Below the pieces are notes generated by a model. The model was given only the letters and a program-made list of their open reading frames with translations, ran no database searches and was not told the DNA's origin. 64,000 nt of DNA from Chlorocebus sabaeus (lineage: Eukaryota; Chordata; Mammalia; Primates; Cercopithecidae): assembly GCF_047675955.1 (NCBI RefSeq), contig NC_132926.1, positions 17,051,826 through 17,115,825 of the forward strand, read 5' to 3'. Of the stretch, positions 57,636-64,000 are shown piece after piece. A program made the translations under genes and the position numbers. Every line of letters starts with the position of its first letter. The first letter of the stretch is position 1.

Positions 57636-57764
57636 AGAGTCTTGCAACAGTAAGTGTGATGTGAGGACCAGCAGCATCGGCCCCACTGAGGAGCTTGTTA
57701 GAAATGAAGACTTCCAGGCTTCATCTCAGACCTATTGAGTCTCCATCTTAACAAGATTTCCCAG
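57636..57764 (+). mobile_element. MER5A-type DNA transposon fragment, interrupted
   Basis: GTGTGATGTGAGGACCAGCA, CTGAGGAGCTTGTTAGAAAT, GACTTCCAGGCTTCATCTCA and CAGACCTATTGAGTC match MER5A order. The fragment stops at the solo LTR at 57765. Confidence 0.65.
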
Positions 57765-58142
57765 TGATATGGTTTGGCTGTGTCCCCAACCAAATCTCAT
57801 TTTGAATTGTAATCTCCATAATCCCCATGTGTCAAGGGAGGGACCCTGTGGGAGGTGATTGGATTGTGGGGGCAGTTTCCCCCATGCTGCTCTCGTGATA
57901 GTAAATGAATTCTCATGAGATCTGGTAGTCTTATAAATGATAGTTTTTCCTGTGCTCTCACACACTCGCTCTCTCTTACCTGCCGCCATGTAAGATATTC
58001 CTGCTTCACCTCCCACCATGATTGTAAGTTTCCTGAGGCCACCCCAGACATGCAAAACTGTGAGTCAATTAAACCTCTTCCCTTTATAAACTACCCAGTC
58101 TTTGGTAGTGTCTTTACAGCAGTGTGAAAACGGACTAATACA
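57765..58142 (+). mobile_element. MaLR-type solo LTR (MST/THE1-like)
   Basis: TGATATGGTTTGGCTGTGTC to AAACGGACTAATACA, in full MaLR LTR order. A 5-bp target duplication CCCAG / TCCAG flanks it, with one change. Confidence 0.92.
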
Positions 58143-60849
58143 TCCAGGAAATTTGTCTGTATAGTAAAGAGATGAGAAGCCTTAGTAAAGACCATTGACT
58201 GGATTTTCACAGGTCTGGGATTGAGGATACTTAAGCCCTCTGAGTCTCAATGTATTCTGTAAAATGGAAATTATATTTTTCTGAAGATTACTGTGAGGCT
58301 TCAAAGAGCTATGTAAGCCAAAGAAAGCTTAACACAGTTCTTGGCACATATCAAGTTTCAGCAAATGATAAATCTACATAATAAACACATTATAGAACTC
58401 AGAAACAAAGATATTTTGAAAGCATCCATAAGTGGTTCTATCAGATGCAAAAGCAATATAGAGCATATTGAAATCTGAGAGAGAGTAGATATCCATTTGT
58501 TGGCCTCTGATGGTATCCACTGTAAATTTTAATAACCAGAAATATGCAGAACAATTTTGCAACAGTAAAGTACAAATGGGTATATGAGAAGTAACATTGA
58601 TTGAAAGTTTTTACAAATATCATCTCATTTAATTCTTCTAACAACCTTGTGAAGTATGTATTACTGGAAGATGGGGTATTATATAGATTTAAAAAAAAAA
58701 AAAAAAAAAGCCTGGATATCACAAGTCTGAGCTACCCAAAATGACACACTTCATCAATGACAGAGATGGGTTACAAAGCAATGATTACCACTGAAGAGTT
58801 ACAAACTTGTGCATTTTCCTTTGCTCAAGAATATATATCGATGAAATGACTGCTACCTGAATCCACGAAGAAAACAAGTGATTGGAATGCTCTTAAATGT
58901 CAGGATAATTTCTCTGCCTTTTCATGATGGCTAGTGTCTCTTTAAACACAGAAAATCAGAAGGAGTTTACCAAATCCTTTGCATTACTTTTAACACATTA
59001 CAGGTATTTCCTAAATCAATTTTATATATAAATTTATTCTCAAGGTCACTCACCTGGGTCTTTTTTGTTTCTTTTCTGTTTTAACAAATGGAGAGGAAGA
59101 AATTAAGGAAGCTAACTAAGAGAACATTCATTAACTTATTTCCTTAATTATGGTTGTCCACTTATAAAGTCAGATGCAAACAGACTGGTGAAAATGAGAA
59201 TTGCTTGAAGGGAATATTTCTCTCAATGGCATGTAGGCTGTGGGAATAGCTTTGTGTGCGCAGAGGAGAGAAGGCGAGAGACAAGCAGTGTGGTCATGTT
59301 TCTTGTATTTGGTGGCATGTAGTGAATAATTGATCATTCTTCCTTTCTTCTTGCCGCAATCACTAATTCTCTCAGTGCCTCACTTCTACATGTGTCATGC
59401 TCATGATTAGGCCAGCAGAGGACCCTGACAAACCCAGGAGGCTTCCTTCTGTCTGAGATGCCATTTATAACCCAAATGAAAAATTAAATGGGAAAAGCAA
59501 GAAAATGCCTCTGAAGGTTTACTGATTTATTTATTTATTTGCCTCCACCTTTACTCTACCCTGTGTTGTTTGACAAGGCAGGTCGCATGTTCTCCAAGCA
59601 AATGCCATACTCAAGGAGCAAACCAAAGAATGAATGCATGCAGAGGTTTACAAAGGGAGGCCAGAATCTCCTAGTGACTGGAGACAGTGTCACTTCTAAA
59701 CTTTTAATGGAAACTTTTACAATGCTTCAAAACAGTACCGATTTGACTCATTATCATTCCCTAAGCTCCTGATAATTTTACATTAACCCAAATGCAAAGG
59801 AATATATGACTTCTCGCTTTTAGGAAAACAATGCATCCTACATGGAGGGGCTTATTTTCAGACTCACATTTTCAACTGTCATACTGTAGATCAGTAACTT
59901 GCTGAATACAAAATTTTGAGGCAAAACAAATGGTTTTCTTTTCTTTCAGAACGTAAAGTATTTTCAGAAAGATTTCCAGACCCTGCCTAGGAATTGGGCA
60001 TTGCCATGTCACTTTAAGGGTAATTCCCTTTATTTGGCTTTTTGCCCTCCAATGAAAAAGACAAATCCTGCGCTGCCTTCTCATTAAGGAAAAAGTAACT
60101 GCAAAGACAGCATATTTCTAGAGTAAACAAATCTCCCAGAGGCTGTATTTTTGATAAGTATTTTTGCAGTGCTAGTTTGAAGGTTTAACGGTGTGTAGTG
60201 TTTCACTTTAATAGTCAGACTAGCAAGCTATAACAAATGCACTTTAAAAACTTTACACTCTGTGAGTTCTGCTTTGACAGGACTTCCTTGGAATCAGGAG
60301 GTAATATGGCTTCTCAGTGAGCCATACTTACATTTCAAGCTGAAGAGGAAATTATTCTTGAAACACTGGATCTGCTGGTAATTCGTGGCTCAGTTTACAG
60401 TGGCCTTTTAAATTCACCCTGTCTCACTGGGTTTTCCTGGATAGAGCTCAGAGTGGAGAGATTATGCAAAGGTGATGACTGCTTACAGAAGGCAGCAGTC
60501 TAAATTGGGGATTCAGTTCAGAGGTCTGTGTGAGCATGTGTATCAGCAGTAGGCACCCATGGCCTGATTATGGCCACTGTGCAATGTGTCATTTTTCACT
60601 CAGAGATGTAATAACTGAAGGAAATATTCTAAGGAAGTATAACAAGAAACAAAGAACATATGAATCTTTTCATAATTTCACATGACATTTTTCATGTGCA
60701 GTTGGGATGGGTGAGTGTTCTATATATACAAGGGTATACACAAACACACATACAGATACACACATATTCTCACAAATACATCCACAAAGTTTTAAATCCT
60801 AGTTCCATATGTTGTACATGAACTTTCTCACTATTATTTCATTTTCAAA
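58143..60849. other. AT-rich intergenic DNA, no gene seen
   Basis: Contains a weak antisense MIR-like segment at about 58600-58680 (CATCTCATTTAATTCTTCTA, CAACCTTGTGAAGTATGTAT) and a poly(A) run at about 58690-58709. Otherwise nothing recognised. Confidence 0.5.
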
Positions 60850-61015
60850 ACTGAATTGGGGTTTATGAATATGGGCTCTGGACCAAAATGCCCCCATTTC
60901 ATCACAATCTCTTGTTATATTTGTAAACACTTTGTGCCTCATTTTTCTCATTTGTCAAGGGGAGATCATAATAGTACCTACTTCAAAGTAGTGAGAATCT
61001 GATAATACAAGTACT
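60850..61015 (+). mobile_element. MIR SINE fragment
   Basis: ATGAATATGGGCTCTGGACC, a decayed centre, TTTTCTCATTTGTCAAGGGG, AATAGTACCTACTTCAAAGT and GTGAGAATCTGATAATACAA in MIR order. Confidence 0.7.
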
Positions 61016-62403
61016 TTGCTTTGTATAAGAAGCACATCATAATGACAGTTATAAAAAATGTCATGATGAGAAAAATAGTTTCTAGGAGTACAAGAAATAC
61101 AGATAAAAATGACTTAACTGCTACTAAGTGTGTGTGAGTTAAGATTTTTTGGCTGTCAATGCTGGAAGTGTACTAGTACTGGCTAAGCATATTTGAGGAT
61201 CAAGGTGCATGTGATACAAGTCAAAAGTAGAATGTAGAGCCAGGAAAGTCTAGAATCAGGAAAGAAAAAGCTGCTAGGCACCAAGACTGCTGTGCTCTAG
61301 GTTTCTTGCTCTTCTGGGTCACAAAGGCTCTTCTTGGCTCATGTGCTTCTACTTGCAGACCGTTTTTCTCTGATTTTCTCTGCACACAGTATCCACACAG
61401 CACCTGAAAACATGTATCCTTGGTTCTAGCTACATGCAGATGGACCAGATGGAGAGAGAGGTGCTTATCCAGCTTGAACTAAGTCCACTCCTGGCTCATT
61501 CAGCTCTAAGACAAGGCTCTGGCACTTAGACCCCCACTTTGTGCGTAGATGCAGAACTTGACTCCCAGAGCCAGGGAAGCATTAAGAGCTTGCCAGATTT
61601 GTTCAAAAGATATGGAAGACAGTGTGTATAATGATTATAAACATTGACTAGGTAAAAGAGTTAAACAACAGTACAGTCTTACAAAATAAAATTTCCCGTT
61701 CATAGAGTGCCATGAATGTTTTTTCTTTCCTCCTACTAGTGGGTTGAAATATTTCTTAAATGCGTTAGACCATGTATACCTTGGAAAGTACACTGTAGAA
61801 AATCGAATTTATTTTTCCCATGATTCGTGAGCAGCCTCAGGGCTAAAAATTGGTCCACCAGAGATCAGAATTAATCTTGACAGATCCTAGTCACATTGTA
61901 GAAAACATTTTATTCACTTATGGATAATTCTTTTGTTACTGCAATTGTTATTGCTATTAACTTCTTTATCCTTCAACTACAGCTCAAGAAGAAAAAGAAC
62001 ACAATGATGATAAATTGAGTTTTCCAGTTAATCAGTGGTTCTCTCTATTTAGACTCTCAGTGGGTTCTCTGAGGAGATTTACAAGGAAATCTTGTTGGGT
62101 GTGATATAACTTTATAAGCATGATGCAGAGAGCTTTCTAAAGAGAAGTATTACATGGGGAGTTTCTCGAAATACCACTGACTATAGATGGTACTGAGACA
62201 CTCATGGATTAAAATGCTGCCTTTATGTGATAAGAAAACTTAAGTTCAGAGAATGAGCAAAGGGCCAGTAGTAAACATACTCCTTCCTGAGGGTGCAGAG
62301 GCAGATAGGGCCGAATGTATTAGGGGTCTGTGGTATGTTCCTGGTCTGTAGCCCATGTTCCTTGCACTGTCAAGTCATAAACGATTGTATAGAAAGCTGA
62401 TAA
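61016..62403. other. Intergenic DNA, nothing recognised
   Basis: No gene or repeat family recognised. Confidence 0.5.
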
Positions 62404-62697
62404 TTTTTTGTTTTTGAGTTTGAGTTTTGCTCTTGTTGCCGAGGCTGGAGTGCAATGGCACAATCCTGGCTCACTGCAACCTCCATCTCCTGGGTTCAAG
62501 CAATTGTCCTGCCTCAGTCTCCCGAGTAGCTGGGACTACAGGCACATGCCACCATGCCCAGCTAATTTTTTGTATTTTTAGTAGAGACAGAGTTTCACCA
62601 TGTTGGCCAGGGTGGTCTTCATCTCCTGACCTCGTGATCCTCCCCCTTTGGCCTCCCAAAGTGCTGGGATTATAGGCGTGAGCCACCACGTCGGGCT
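62404..62697 (-). mobile_element. AluS-like SINE, full length
   Basis: An antisense Alu from TTTTGTTTTTGAGTTTGAGT, GCTCTTGTTGCCGAGGCTGG and CTCACTGCAACCTCCATCTC to GCGTGAGCCACCACGTCGGG. Confidence 0.95.
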
Positions 62698-64000
62698 ATA
62701 GTTTCCTTATTCATACTTCTACAAGTTTATCCTCTTAGAAAAAATTCAAATTTATCTTACTAAAACCTGCTTGTTTCAAGTTGCCAATCTTATATAAGAA
62801 ACATCATTTCCTTTTTTGTCATCATTTATTATTATCTATTAATATTAATGATAATATCAATGATAATGTTATTATCTATTAATATATCTATTAATCCATT
62901 ATCTATTAATATCTATTAGGAAGGATCAAAATAAAATTTAGCATTATTGTAACAGGAGAAAGAAATATTTTAATATATCAAAATGGGAGATGGGTAAAGA
63001 AGTTGAACTAATAAAAGTATTTTCACAATTTTTGTTAAAGATAACTTCAGCAGATTTATGAAGTTCACCCATTCTGTTCATATGTAGGGAAGTTACTTTT
63101 TAAAATCATATCGATTTAGACATGAATTATTAAACAGTAAATGGTATTGAACTTTAAGTACAAGCATTATGTGCTAGGATTATAGGCAAAAACAGAGAAA
63201 ATGAGAAGGTTAGAACAATAAGGTGCCACAATCCCTGGCCCCAGAGAATTTACGATATTTCTAAAAAATAAGAAATTAGAAAAAATAAACAATAAAAGGA
63301 TAATACAATGTAATAAAGTGCTAAATCATATAGATACAAGAGAGATCACCCTCCTTTGGGCTTACACATGACCCTGCCTGGCAAGAGGTACAAGATGCAT
63401 TGCTCTGCTGAATTATAACACTGTCTATTTACAATTTCACAACTGTAAAATCAATGAAGTTTTACCAGTAGCTGTTTACTTGTAGCAAAGAGCCATGTGG
63501 CCAAAAATATTGAGAATTCACCAAGAAGTGTTATTTGCACAGAAAAATAAAATACTTTGTTATTTTTATTTACTCTGCATAGAAAAAAATTAAGAAGACT
63601 ATCATTAGATATCTTGGTAGTGATGTGATAACAAATTTACAATTTGAAAAAGTTCATCACTCAATTTTCCAGGCATATTTTTTGAAATAAGATTTGTTCT
63701 CCTAGAGAATTGAAAAGTCAGCAGTTGAGATTAAAAGAAAGCAACATGAAGCCTTCTTGCCTTTGGAAAAGAAATAAAGAAAGTGAATCATGGGCAGGAT
63801 TAGAGCAGTTTTATAAATCAGCAAAGATCAAAACATAGATGCACCTGGCCCATTGTAGAAAATACAAAGCTACCTCACTTTCTGGGATTAGTGTTCACTT
63901 TGATCTTGACATTTCTATAGATCACAATACATGGTAAAGTGATAATTGACAATAAGAGGAAAAAAATTAAAAGTTATACAGAATGATACTTCCTGACATT
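62698..64000. other. AT-rich intergenic DNA, no gene seen
   Basis: Contains a local (TATTATCTATTAATA)-type imperfect repeat at about 62826-62922. No gene or repeat family recognised. Confidence 0.5.

Overview
This window is repeat-rich, AT-rich mammalian intergenic DNA from a catarrhine primate. Alu, L1, L2, MIR, MaLR (THE1/MST/MLT), MER5 and Tigger-type repeats make up most of the recognisable content. One young, 5'-truncated AluY (3021-3163) carries a right-arm variant (ATCCGGCC before the CACTGCACTCC block) that I associate with Old World monkey AluY lineages. Together with a young, nearly complete gammaretrovirus of a kind not known in human, this suggests a cercopithecid monkey; that is an inference. 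No host gene, exon or functional RNA gene could be supported.

The centrepiece is a complete class I (gammaretrovirus-like) provirus at 10326-18769 on the + strand. It sits inside an old antisense Alu whose two halves lie at 10081-10325 and 18774-18814, flanked by a 4-bp CCCC target duplication. Its order is 5' LTR, an 18/18 tRNA-Gly primer-binding site, leader, gag, pro-pol, env, polypurine tract, 3' LTR. The two LTRs differ at 9 of about 520 aligned positions and by one 24-bp repeat unit, consistent with an insertion a few million years old. Gag is broken by one nonsense codon and three frameshifts. Pol is broken by a frameshift just after the gag stop and one nonsense codon in reverse transcriptase, then is open through RNase H and integrase. 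Env is an uninterrupted 605-codon frame with signal peptide, CWLC, furin site, fusion peptide, CX6CC, membrane anchor and cytoplasmic tail. In a live virus Gag and Gag-Pol form the particle and enzymes and Env the fusion glycoprotein; here only Env could still be made in full.

Layout: 1-10080, AT-rich DNA with a 36-bp minisatellite, a Tigger-like element hosting an Alu, further Alus and two probable LTR fragments; 10081-18814, Alu plus provirus; 18815-44500, L1 3' ends, L2/MIR fragments, a Tigger-like transposon hosting an Alu (25840-27332), MER5A and long stretches with nothing recognisable; 44534-46757, a full THE1-type MaLR element with both LTRs; 47341-51343, another Tigger-like element, four Alus and a MaLR LTR; 51344-64000, solo MaLR LTRs, L2/MIR fragments and one more Alu.

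The most unusual observations are the intact env, the loss of exactly the first 13 bp of the 5' LTR at the integration junction, an open hydrophobic leader in frame with gag (glycoGag-like), and the fact that all four frameshifts can be placed at homopolymer runs.
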